DNA from: an uncultured Pelagibacteraceae bacterium
Lineage (GTDB): Bacteria > Pseudomonadota > Alphaproteobacteria > Pelagibacterales > Pelagibacteraceae
DNA length: 43,221 nucleotides
NCBI GenBank assembly: GCA_902522225.1
Contig: CABYUS010000008.1
Coordinates: forward strand, 1 to 43,221
Reading direction: 5' to 3'
Under the pieces are notes generated by a model. That model did no database searches. It saw only the letters and a program-made list of their open reading frames with translations, and was not told the origin of the DNA. Each line of letters starts with the position of its first letter. Positions within the stretch are counted from its first letter, which is position 1. Below, piece by piece: positions 24,512-31,410 of this stretch. The translations under genes were made by a program, and so were the position numbers.

Positions 24512-24835
24512 ATGGCAAAATTTTATTTGATAGGTAAAATTAGTTCGGAACTAATGAAAAGAATGCAAAATGAACCAGCAGCAGATAGATATGCGTCTAC
24601 AAAAAAAGTAACTGAAGCAGCTGGTTTAAAGTTGATAAGTTATGAATGGGTACGAGGAAGATTTGATGTAATTTCATGTGTTGAAGGTGAATTTGAACAA
24701 GCAGTTGCATTAAAAATTGCTTTTAAAAATTCAGGGTTAATGGATGAACTGATGATACATGAGGTGATTGATTACAACAAAGCATTCACCAATGCCGCAA
24801 ACGCAGCAAATACTGTTGTTAAACCAGGAAAATAA
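24512..24835 (+). CDS. GYD-domain-like protein
   Basis: A 107-residue protein. The better start is the ATG at 24512, one base after the previous stop, rather than an upstream ATG at 24500 inside that gene. FYLIGKISSELMKRM, TKKVTEAAGLKLISYEWVRG and RFDVISCVEGEFEQAVALK follow the GYD-domain pattern, a ferredoxin-like fold of unknown role. Its stop overlaps the following DUF1330 start by one base (TAATG). Two ferredoxin-fold genes in direct contact suggest partner subunits. Confidence 0.75.
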   Translation: MAKFYLIGKISSELMKRMQNEPAADRYASTKKVTEAAGLKLISYEWVRGRFDVISCVEGEFEQAVALKIAFKNSGLMDELMIHEVIDYNKAFTNAANAANTVVKPGK

Positions 24836-25122
24836 TGACTGGCTTTGCAATTTTTAATATTGAAGTCACCAATTCAGAACCATACAAAGAGTACATTGAT
24901 AAAGTAAAGCCTATTGCTGAAAAATTTGGTGGTGAATATTTAGTAAGGGGAGGTACTAATCAAGTTGTCGAAGGATCCTGGCAACATAGCAGAACTGTTG
25001 TGATTAAATTTCCAACTTACGATAAAGCTTTAGAGTGGTATAATTCTGAAGAATATAAACCAGTAAAACAAATTCGATTGGACAATTCAATGTCTAATGG
25101 GATAATTATACAAGGAACATAA
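24835..25122 (+). CDS. DUF1330-family protein
   Basis: A 95-residue protein with the DUF1330 pattern: GFAIFNIEVTNSEPYKEYI, then KPIAEKFGGEYLVRGG and VIKFPTYDKALEWYNSEEY. The fold is dimeric alpha/beta-barrel and the function is unknown. The ATG overlaps the stop of the GYD-like gene, so translation is probably coupled. No membrane or signal sequence is present. The family call is good. Confidence 0.88.
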   Translation: MTGFAIFNIEVTNSEPYKEYIDKVKPIAEKFGGEYLVRGGTNQVVEGSWQHSRTVVIKFPTYDKALEWYNSEEYKPVKQIRLDNSMSNGIIIQGT

Positions 25123-25132
25123 AGGAGATAAT

Positions 25133-25453
25133 ATGTCTATAATTGAAAAATATAGTGCAGCTATGAAAAATAAAGATGAGTCGGCAATGAATGAAATATT
25201 GCATGATGATTTTAAATTCACAATGCACAAATCAGGTAATACTTTAGGTAAAGCAGATATCATCAAATGGGCAATGAGTGGTGACATTAAACAGAGAGAT
25301 TCGAGAATTGTTTATGAAAACGACGATGTTGGCATACATCATGCATTTGTAACATTCGATGACGGAAATGTTGAAGCTGTAATGGCTGTTTATAAATATC
25401 AAGATGGAAAAATTGCTAGTTTGGAAACTGGCGCTACACCAATGCCTAAATAA
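25133..25453 (+). CDS. NTF2-like/SnoaL-like small protein
   Basis: A 106-residue NTF2-like protein, the second in this operon. An N-terminal helix (EKYSAAMKNKDESAMNEILHDDFKF) leads into strand-rich RIVYENDDVGIHHAFVTFDD and EAVMAVYKYQDGKIAS, the usual cone-fold order. Strong ribosome-binding site (AAAGGAGATA). The last base of its stop is the first base of the TPR gene start. Role unknown. Confidence 0.82.
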   Translation: MSIIEKYSAAMKNKDESAMNEILHDDFKFTMHKSGNTLGKADIIKWAMSGDIKQRDSRIVYENDDVGIHHAFVTFDDGNVEAVMAVYKYQDGKIASLETGATPMPK

Positions 25454-26010
25454 TGATTAAAAAAATAATTATTACATTTTTTTCTATGATCTTTTTTAGC
25501 AGTCTAGTAGCTGCTGAGAAAGATCAAGAAGTTAGGCTTAAGGGTTTATTTAAAGATTTACAAAATACTTTTGATTTAACTAAGGCAAGAAAAATTGAAG
25601 ATGAAATATGGGATGTTTGGACAACCCATCCATCTGAAGAAACTTTAACAAGTCTTTTAAAAAAAGGTTCTAATTACATGTCACAAAACCAGCTGACAAG
25701 TGCACACAATGTATTTTCTAAAGCAATTGAGCTGGATCCTAATTGGGCTGAAGCATGGAATAAAAGAGCAACTGTATTATATCTAATGGGAAATTTTGAG
25801 TTATCACAAAATGACATTGATATGGTTTTAAGTTTAGAGAAAAGACACTTTGGAGCATTGGCTGGGCAAGGAATGGTTCAAACAGCTATGAAAAACTATC
25901 AGAAAGCAATTGATAGTTATATTGAGGCGCATAGAGTATATCCTGCAATGCGAACACCTTTAATAATGATTGAGAAATTAAAAGTGCTGATTCAAAAAGA
26001 AAGTATTTAA
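25453..26010 (+). CDS. exported TPR-repeat protein
   Basis: A 185-residue protein with a signal peptide (MIKKIIITFFSMIFFSSLVAAE). Residues about 60-165 form tetratricopeptide-like helical pairs, for example LTSAHNVFSKAIELDPNWAE, AWNKRATVLYLMGNFELSQ and YQKAIDSYIEAHRVYPAMR. It probably acts as a protein-binding scaffold in the periplasm. It overlaps the SnoaL-like gene by one base and ends the small-gene series. A weak inverted repeat follows it. Confidence 0.82.
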   Translation: MIKKIIITFFSMIFFSSLVAAEKDQEVRLKGLFKDLQNTFDLTKARKIEDEIWDVWTTHPSEETLTSLLKKGSNYMSQNQLTSAHNVFSKAIELDPNWAEAWNKRATVLYLMGNFELSQNDIDMVLSLEKRHFGALAGQGMVQTAMKNYQKAIDSYIEAHRVYPAMRTPLIMIEKLKVLIQKESI

Positions 26011-26027
26011 CAACATTTTCCCTAATA

Positions 26028-26044
26028 AATCACAAATAGTGATT
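26028..26044 (+). terminator. weak hairpin after the small-protein series
   Basis: AATCAC and GTGATT form a six-base stem with a five-base loop, followed after a few bases by a short T-run (ATTTTT). It lies between the TPR gene and the SMR-like gene. It could act as a weak terminator, but the stem is short. Confidence 0.35.
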
Positions 26045-26078
26045 AATGAATTTTTCCCTAGAAATGGTAATATAAAGT

Positions 26079-26414
26079 ATGGGAAATATGACAGCTTATA
26101 TAATTTTGATAGTTGCGGTCGCTTTAGGAACTGCGTCAAATGGTTTTGCGAAAGGTTCTCAGGGATTCACTTTATGGTTACCAAGTTTTTTAACTGCAAT
26201 TTCAATAGTTGGATGTATGTATACTCTGTCATTAGTTATGAAATCAATACCAGTTGGGGTAACTTATGCATCGTTTGCAGGTTTATGCATAATAGCAACA
26301 ACAATTGTTGGAGTTTATAAATTTAATCAATTTCCTGATATTTTCACTATAATTGGTATGGGTCTAATTATCGCTGGAGTGTTGATGGTTAATTTGTTAG
26401 GGAACACCTCATAA
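26079..26414 (+). CDS. SMR-like small membrane protein lacking the key glutamate
   Basis: A 111-residue protein with four predicted membrane helices, in the layout of small multidrug resistance (EmrE-type) proteins. SIPVGVTYASFAGLCIIATTIVG matches helix 3 of EmrE (IPTGIAYAIWSG), and IIGMGLIIAGVLMVNLLG matches helix 4. The first helix contains no Glu or Asp at all, so the essential EmrE Glu14 is missing. Standard proton-coupled drug export is therefore doubtful; a lipid or small-solute role is possible. It ends just before another small membrane protein gene. Confidence 0.85.
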   Translation: MGNMTAYIILIVAVALGTASNGFAKGSQGFTLWLPSFLTAISIVGCMYTLSLVMKSIPVGVTYASFAGLCIIATTIVGVYKFNQFPDIFTIIGMGLIIAGVLMVNLLGNTS

Positions 26415-26417
26415 GCT

Positions 26418-26663
26418 ATGTTTAAAATTATAATTACTTACGAAATACTTTTTATTGCTTTTTGGAATATCATGTATCATTCTAATTCTGGCATTGAAAA
26501 CTGGTTTGAGGAAAAAATATTATCTGCAATTTTTACAGTTCTTTCAACAATGGCTTTAGGCTTTGTTGTTGTTTATATTATTTATATTAGTGCAAAATTA
26601 AGTGGTATAAGTGCAATAATTAATAAAATTAAAGATCCAAGAAAAGACACAAACCATCAATAA
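26418..26663 (+). CDS. small membrane protein
   Basis: An 81-residue protein with a hydrophobic stretch near the N-terminus (IITYEILFIAFWNIMY) and a longer one around residues 36-60 (ILSAIFTVLSTMALGFVVVY onward), then a basic, lysine-rich C-terminus. I do not recognise a family. It starts three bases after the SMR-like gene, so it may be its partner. Its end overlaps the convergent DUF952 gene by seven bases. Confidence 0.6.
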   Translation: MFKIIITYEILFIAFWNIMYHSNSGIENWFEEKILSAIFTVLSTMALGFVVVYIIYISAKLSGISAIINKIKDPRKDTNHQ

Positions 26664-27001
26664 TTATCAGGTAATTCATGAGTTCCATCATTTTTTAGAG
26701 TGATATCTATTTCGTCGACAACATCTGATATATCTAGTTTTGAATAAAGATGAGGAAACATATTTCCATCAGATCCTTGTTCCCAAATTAAAGATTTAAG
26801 ACCTATAGTTTTAACCTTAAGTAATAGTAAATTTTTTTTATATATAAAGAACTTATTAAGAGTACCTTGAACTTGGTTACGTTCAGAAAAATGAATAAAC
26901 CCATCTTTTAAATCCATCTCTGAACCTTTAAATTGACCCTTTTTTTTAGCAGATGACCATTCAGATTTGCTACAAATTTTGTACACAAATTCCAGGTCCA
27001 T
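26657..27001 (-). CDS. DUF952-family protein
   Basis: A 114-residue cytoplasmic protein. YKICSKSEWSSAKKKGQFKG followed by DGFIHFSERNQVQGTLNKFF is the DUF952 pattern, a family of uncharacterised proteins with an ADP-ribosyl-transferase-like or glutathione-S-transferase-associated fold in some predictions. LIWEQGSDGNMFPHLYSKLD is a second conserved segment. It is the last gene of a leftward run of four and follows the AhpD-like gene by two bases. Function unknown. Confidence 0.85.
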   Translation of the reverse strand: MDLEFVYKICSKSEWSSAKKKGQFKGSEMDLKDGFIHFSERNQVQGTLNKFFIYKKNLLLLKVKTIGLKSLIWEQGSDGNMFPHLYSKLDISDVVDEIDITLKNDGTHELPDNY

Positions 27002-27003
27002 TA

Positions 27004-27396
27004 TTACTTAAGGAACTTATCTACTTCAACTTGATATGCTTCAACCAATTTGTTATTTTGGTTTGCTATCCCAACTACATCTATCATTTCTTTTAACATT
27101 TGATCAGTTGCTCCTTTTTTTTTGGCTGCAGCAGTATGAGATCTCGTACAATACTCACAACTATTTGTAATTGAAACAGCAACATAAATTAATTCTTTTG
27201 TAACTGGATCAAGAGCACCTTTTTTCATAATTTGCTTAAGATTATTCCAAGTCCTTTCAATTAAATCAGGATTATGTGCAAGCGATCTCCAAAAATTAGG
27301 AATTTTTTTTATTTTTCTTGTTTTTTTAATTTCATCAAAAACTTTTTTTACTTTTCCTTTAGCTTGCTTCTCGCTTATTGGTTTAAATATAGACAT
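27004..27396 (-). CDS. AhpD-like carboxymuconolactone decarboxylase family protein
   Basis: A 130-residue helical protein of the AhpD/CMD fold. The motif SNSCEYCTRSHTAAAKKKG has the CxxC pair and following His of AhpD-type alkylhydroperoxidase proteins. Such proteins reduce disulfides or peroxides in partner systems, but their roles vary. A ribosome-binding site (AAAGGAGG) precedes the start. It lies between the amidotransferase and DUF952 genes with very short spacers, so it is operonic. Confidence 0.88.
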   Translation of the reverse strand: MSIFKPISEKQAKGKVKKVFDEIKKTRKIKKIPNFWRSLAHNPDLIERTWNNLKQIMKKGALDPVTKELIYVAVSITNSCEYCTRSHTAAAKKKGATDQMLKEMIDVVGIANQNNKLVEAYQVEVDKFLK

Positions 27397-27407
27397 ATTT
27401 CCTCCTT

Positions 27408-28136
27408 TTATATTTTAAGAATATCACTCTTAAATTTTGAATACAAAATCTTTGAATATTTATTCATTTTAGTCATATTTATTTGTGCTTCATTATCAAA
27501 TTTTTCTAACGCTCCATAACCTAATTTTTTTTCTAGTGCACTTTTATACTCTAGGACACAACCCCAATCTTTAACAGTAGTATCTTTAATCTCAATATGA
27601 AATTGAATACCATATGCATGGTGTTGATATCTAAATATTTGATACTTGGTTTCGGGAGATGATGCTAACAAAATTATATCTTCGTTGTTTTCTAATCCTT
27701 TAACTTCATAAGAATGCCATTGCAACGAATTAATTTTATCAGGGAAGTCAGAAAACAAAATGTCATTTTCTTTATTTTTATTAAAACTCACATCTAGCAT
27801 TCCAATTTCAGGATTATTAGTTTTTACAACTTTGCCTCCAACTACTTCGCCTAAAAGCTGACAACCAAGACAGAAACCTAAATATGGTTTTTTTAAATCT
27901 ATAACAAATTCTTTAATTTTTTCTTTTTCATTTATCAACCAGGGATATTTATTTTCCATCCAGGTATCCATGGGGCCGCCCATACAAAACATAGCATCAT
28001 ACTCATTTAAATTTTTTGGGATTTTTTCTCCCTCATCTAATTCAATGGTTGTAATTTTTGCACCGTCTTCGATCATAAGATCCTTTATAAAACCAGGATC
28101 CTCGATTTTAATATGTTGAAGTACTATTATTTTCAT
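27408..28136 (-). CDS. class I glutamine amidotransferase (GMP-synthase-like)
   Basis: A 242-residue stand-alone GATase domain. FCLGCQLLGEVVGG contains the nucleophile region (Cys89), FCMGGPMDTW is the oxyanion strand, and GIQFHIEIKDTTVKDW the catalytic His-x-Glu. Such proteins hydrolyse glutamine or gamma-glutamyl compounds in the cytoplasm. There is no synthetase domain, so it is not GuaA itself. It lies between an inositol-phosphatase-family gene and the AhpD-like gene. The substrate is unknown. Confidence 0.88.
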   Translation of the reverse strand: MKIIVLQHIKIEDPGFIKDLMIEDGAKITTIELDEGEKIPKNLNEYDAMFCMGGPMDTWMENKYPWLINEKEKIKEFVIDLKKPYLGFCLGCQLLGEVVGGKVVKTNNPEIGMLDVSFNKNKENDILFSDFPDKINSLQWHSYEVKGLENNEDIILLASSPETKYQIFRYQHHAYGIQFHIEIKDTTVKDWGCVLEYKSALEKKLGYGALEKFDNEAQINMTKMNKYSKILYSKFKSDILKI

Positions 28137-28140
28137 TCAT

Positions 28141-28944
28141 TTAAAGTGCTGGCTTTAAAAGTTTTAACATTTTTTTATGTATAGATCTATTTGAAGAAAT
28201 TAATAAATTACCAGCATACTTGGCATCTTTGTTATTCCAAGTTGAAGCTATGCCACCAGCTGCTCTAATAATTGGAATTAAAGCATGTATATCCCAAATC
28301 TTATTAGAACATTGGAGAACAACATCAATTTTTCCTTCACATAGATGTGCATAACTTAATGCATCTGCTACAGGAAAGTTACACATTTTAACAACTTTAA
28401 TTATTTTTTTCTGCTTACTTAATGAGAGGTAGTTGTGAAATGCACCAGCAATTTTTGCTTGTTTAAAAGTAACATTTTTTGACACAGAAAGTTTTTTCTT
28501 TTTTCCGTTTTCTAAAACATATGACAATTTTTTAGAATAATTTATGTAATATTTTTTCAATATTGGAAAGTTAGCCAAGCCTACTATTGGCTGGTTTTTA
28601 TAATTTAAACCAATTAGATTGCTCCATGTTGGATTTCCAATAACGAAAGATCTTGTACCATCGATTGGATCAATTACCCAGGAAAAATCACTTTTTGATT
28701 TACTGGCACCAAATTCTTCTCCAATAATTTTATGTGTTGGGAATCTTTTAGAAATTTTTGATCTTATAAACTTTTCAAATGCTTTATCTGCTGTTGTGAC
28801 TGGATCATAACCTTTTTTTTTAAGTTTATTTGATACCTTAAAAGGTTTTTTTAATTTTAGATTATAATATTTTGTCAAATCTTTGGCGAGCTGATTTAAA
28901 AAGCTAGCATAAATCTTATAATCTTTTATATCTGATGTACTCAC
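28141..28944 (-). CDS. inositol monophosphatase family phosphatase, HisN-like
   Basis: A 267-residue Mg-dependent phosphatase. IIGEEFG supplies the Glu metal ligand, VIDPIDGTRSFVIGNPTW the DPIDGTxxF motif, and IWDIHALIPIIRAAGG the third Asp. The family includes inositol monophosphatase, histidinol-phosphate phosphatase and nucleotide phosphatases. The pattern after DPIDGTR (SFVIGNPTW) is like HisN-type histidinol phosphatases. It is the first gene of the leftward run and divergent from the dioxygenase gene. The exact substrate is not fixed. Confidence 0.88.
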   Translation of the reverse strand: MSTSDIKDYKIYASFLNQLAKDLTKYYNLKLKKPFKVSNKLKKKGYDPVTTADKAFEKFIRSKISKRFPTHKIIGEEFGASKSKSDFSWVIDPIDGTRSFVIGNPTWSNLIGLNYKNQPIVGLANFPILKKYYINYSKKLSYVLENGKKKKLSVSKNVTFKQAKIAGAFHNYLSLSKQKKIIKVVKMCNFPVADALSYAHLCEGKIDVVLQCSNKIWDIHALIPIIRAAGGIASTWNNKDAKYAGNLLISSNRSIHKKMLKLLKPAL

Positions 28945-29010
28945 TCAAAAGGTATTACTATTTAATTTATCTTGATTAAAGTTAAATTTTTAATAATTTT
29001 AACTTTCTTT

Positions 29011-30114
29011 ATGAAAATTGAACTCAAAAATAATAAAGTTTTTTTTAACAAAGGTACAGACATCCAAGAAATTCATCCTTTTTGGCTTAGAGAAAGAGTG
29101 AGTGGAGAGGAATTTATTGATAAAAGCAATCATCAAAGACTATTTGATCCAAATTCTCTAGATCCTGAAATTAGAATAGAAAAAGCTCAAATAAAGGAAG
29201 GTACCTTAGAGCTAAACTTTAATGATGGTGTTAATTCTAAGTTAAATATTGAAACTATTATTTATGAATTTTCTAAGGACGACGATTTAGTAAGTTCTAT
29301 TAAAAAAATTAAATGGGACTCAAATTTAAAAAATATTAAAAATTTTAATTATAAAGATGATTTTTTTGAAACTAAGGAAATGTATGATTTGTTAACTTCA
29401 TTTTATGAAAATGGCTTTGTAATAGTTAAAAATGTCCCTACTGAAAATAATTTTCTAGTTAAGTTTGCTAACTCAATTGGTAGCGTTAGAAGAACAAATT
29501 TTGGAGAACATTTTAATGTTAAATCAAAACCTAATCCAAATGATTTAGCTTACACATCGTTAGCTTTAGCTCCACACACAGATAACCCTTATAGAAAACC
29601 AGTGCCTTGTATTCAAATTCTACACTGTATTACAAATGAAGTTAGTGGTGGTTTTTCTACTTTAGTTGATGGTTATACTGTCACTGAAGATCTAAAACAG
29701 GAAAATACTGACTATTATGATATTCTAACAACCACAAAGGTAAAATTTAAATTTATTGATAAAGACGTAGTATTAGAAGACTGGTCTGAATTAATCAAAT
29801 TAGACGAAAATAAAAATTTCAAACAGGTCAGATTCAGTCCAAGATTAGATTTTGTTCCCGTGATGAAAAAAAATGAATTAGATTTATTTTATAAAGCTAG
29901 AAAAAGACTATCTGACTTATATAACTCAGATAAATATAGAATTGAATTTAAACTTGAAGTTGGTGATCTTTTAATGATGGATAATTATAGATTGTTGCAT
30001 GGTAGAACAAAATATGATGCCAATGAAGGAAATAGATTTCTACAGGGATGTTATATCGATTATGATAGTTCTGAAGGAAAACTTAGACACCTTAAACGAA
30101 AACTAAATCTTTAA
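29011..30114 (+). CDS. gamma-butyrobetaine hydroxylase-like Fe(II)/2-oxoglutarate dioxygenase
   Basis: I choose the ATG at 29011 (367 residues) because the upstream in-frame start adds a hydrophobic stretch not expected in the family. The C-terminal TauD/BBOX domain keeps the iron triad: His189 and Asp191 in APHTDNPYR and His330 in LLHGRTKYD. The N-terminal domain keeps the PFWLRERVSG element of gamma-butyrobetaine and trimethyllysine hydroxylases but lacks the cysteines that bind zinc in those. The substrate is probably a trimethylammonium or related osmolyte, but this is open. It stands alone, divergent from the phosphatase operon. Confidence 0.85.
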   Translation: MKIELKNNKVFFNKGTDIQEIHPFWLRERVSGEEFIDKSNHQRLFDPNSLDPEIRIEKAQIKEGTLELNFNDGVNSKLNIETIIYEFSKDDDLVSSIKKIKWDSNLKNIKNFNYKDDFFETKEMYDLLTSFYENGFVIVKNVPTENNFLVKFANSIGSVRRTNFGEHFNVKSKPNPNDLAYTSLALAPHTDNPYRKPVPCIQILHCITNEVSGGFSTLVDGYTVTEDLKQENTDYYDILTTTKVKFKFIDKDVVLEDWSELIKLDENKNFKQVRFSPRLDFVPVMKKNELDLFYKARKRLSDLYNSDKYRIEFKLEVGDLLMMDNYRLLHGRTKYDANEGNRFLQGCYIDYDSSEGKLRHLKRKLNL

Positions 30115-30692
30115 GAAATTTTATTTATTTGCTCTTCGGCATCTTTAATTGATTGTTCATAATCGAGTGCCATCTGATCTGCAGAAATTATCTCAATATC
30201 TTTAATCCCAAAAAAATTTAAGGTTTTTACTAACCATGGTGTTAAATAATCATCCTCTCCATTAACTTTAGTTCCACCCGATGTTATTACAATGTAGACT
30301 TTTTTATCATTTACAAGTCCAATTCTTTTTCCTTCTTTGCTAAATTTGAATGTAGCATTTACTCTGGCTGCTAGGTCTGACCATGCTTTTAGGGTTGCAG
30401 GAGGTCCAAAATTATAAATAGGGGCTGAAATAATCATTAGATCGCATTCTTTTAATTCATGAACTAGTTTATCAGACAAATTAAACATTTTTTTATGTTC
30501 ATCTGTTTGTTGATCTTCAGGAATTTTCATACCAGACTCTGTTAATCCTGAAACGAATAACATTTCATCGTCCAGATCTCTGTAAAGAACTTCATCCTCA
30601 GGTTTCCTTATTTTTTCAAGTAATTTTTTAGCTAATAATCTTGAAGTTGAGCCTTTTTTTCTTGCGCTAGAATCTATTAGATAAATTTTCAT
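30111..30692 (-). CDS. flavodoxin-fold NAD(P)H-dependent FMN reductase (azoreductase/NQO-like)
   Basis: A flavodoxin-fold oxidoreductase of about 193 residues using the ATG at 30692; an earlier start at 30710 would overlap the ccdA end. MKIYLIDSSARKKGSTSRLLA is the FMN phosphate loop, and SAPIYNFGPPATLKAWSD matches the AzoR/NQO active-site loop. It reduces quinones or azo compounds with NAD(P)H in the cytoplasm. It starts 10 bases after ccdA on the same strand, and its stop overlaps the convergent dioxygenase gene by four bases. The natural acceptor is unknown. Confidence 0.88.
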   Translation of the reverse strand: MKIYLIDSSARKKGSTSRLLAKKLLEKIRKPEDEVLYRDLDDEMLFVSGLTESGMKIPEDQQTDEHKKMFNLSDKLVHELKECDLMIISAPIYNFGPPATLKAWSDLAARVNATFKFSKEGKRIGLVNDKKVYIVITSGGTKVNGEDDYLTPWLVKTLNFFGIKDIEIISADQMALDYEQSIKDAEEQINKIS

Positions 30693-30702
30693 TGTAATGC
30701 TT

Positions 30703-31407
30703 TTAACCAAAATTTTCCAAGAATGGAAATATATTTAACAAATAAAAACCTAATACTTGCAATTGATTAGTAATGATTAATATTCCTGTTATTAAAAGGG
30801 CTGAACCGCCCAATTTTGATATTAAATTGAGTTTGCTTTTGATATTTTTTGAAAAAAGCATAAATCTTTGAATAAGGTAGCCTGAAATCACAAATGGTAG
30901 GGCCAAACCTAATGAATAGAAAATTAATAAAATTATTCCTTTAGTAATATTCGACTCTGTCGAAGCTAAAAGTAATATTGATCCTAAAATTGGCCCTATG
31001 CAAGGTGTCCAACCAAAAGCAAAGGCCATCCCTATTAATATAGGAGAAAAAATATTTTTATTTTTTGTATCATGGAATCTTTTATCATAATTAAGAAACT
31101 TGATATTTATTATTCCCATTATTTGTAATGAAAAAAATATTATTATTAAACCAGCAATAATTCTTAATTCATTAGAATTTTTAAGAATAAATTGGCCTAA
31201 AAAAGTAGCTGCAGCTCCAAATATTATAAAAACAATTGAAAAACCAAAAGTAAAAAATAACAAAGGAGTTATATTAATTTTTTTATTTTCTAAAATTTCA
31301 TTGAAGGAATTTCCTGAAATATAAGAAATATATCCTGGTACTAATGGTAAAACACAAGGTGATAAAAAACTTATTAAACCAGCACCAAAAGCAATAAAAT
31401 AATCCAT
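30703..31407 (-). CDS. ccdA: CcdA/DsbD-type thiol electron transporter
   Basis: A 234-residue six-helix inner-membrane protein. MDYFIAFGAGLISFLSPCVL carries the first redox cysteine (SPCVLP), and FGWTPCIGPILGS the second. This pair passes reducing power from cytoplasmic thioredoxin to the periplasm for cytochrome c maturation or disulfide repair. The length matches CcdA rather than full DsbD, which has extra periplasmic domains. It lies three bases after ppc and 10 bases before a flavin reductase gene. Confidence 0.9.
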   Translation of the reverse strand: MDYFIAFGAGLISFLSPCVLPLVPGYISYISGNSFNEILENKKINITPLLFFTFGFSIVFIIFGAAATFLGQFILKNSNELRIIAGLIIIFFSLQIMGIINIKFLNYDKRFHDTKNKNIFSPILIGMAFAFGWTPCIGPILGSILLLASTESNITKGIILLIFYSLGLALPFVISGYLIQRFMLFSKNIKSKLNLISKLGGSALLITGILIITNQLQVLGFYLLNIFPFLENFG

Positions 31408-31410
31408 TAT

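Noticed and set aside
26039..26320. 93-codon plus-strand ORF overlapping the SMR-like gene
   Set aside because: It covers the same DNA in another frame. The SMR-like frame has family motifs and four helices, while this translation is rich in Cys, Asn and Phe without pattern.
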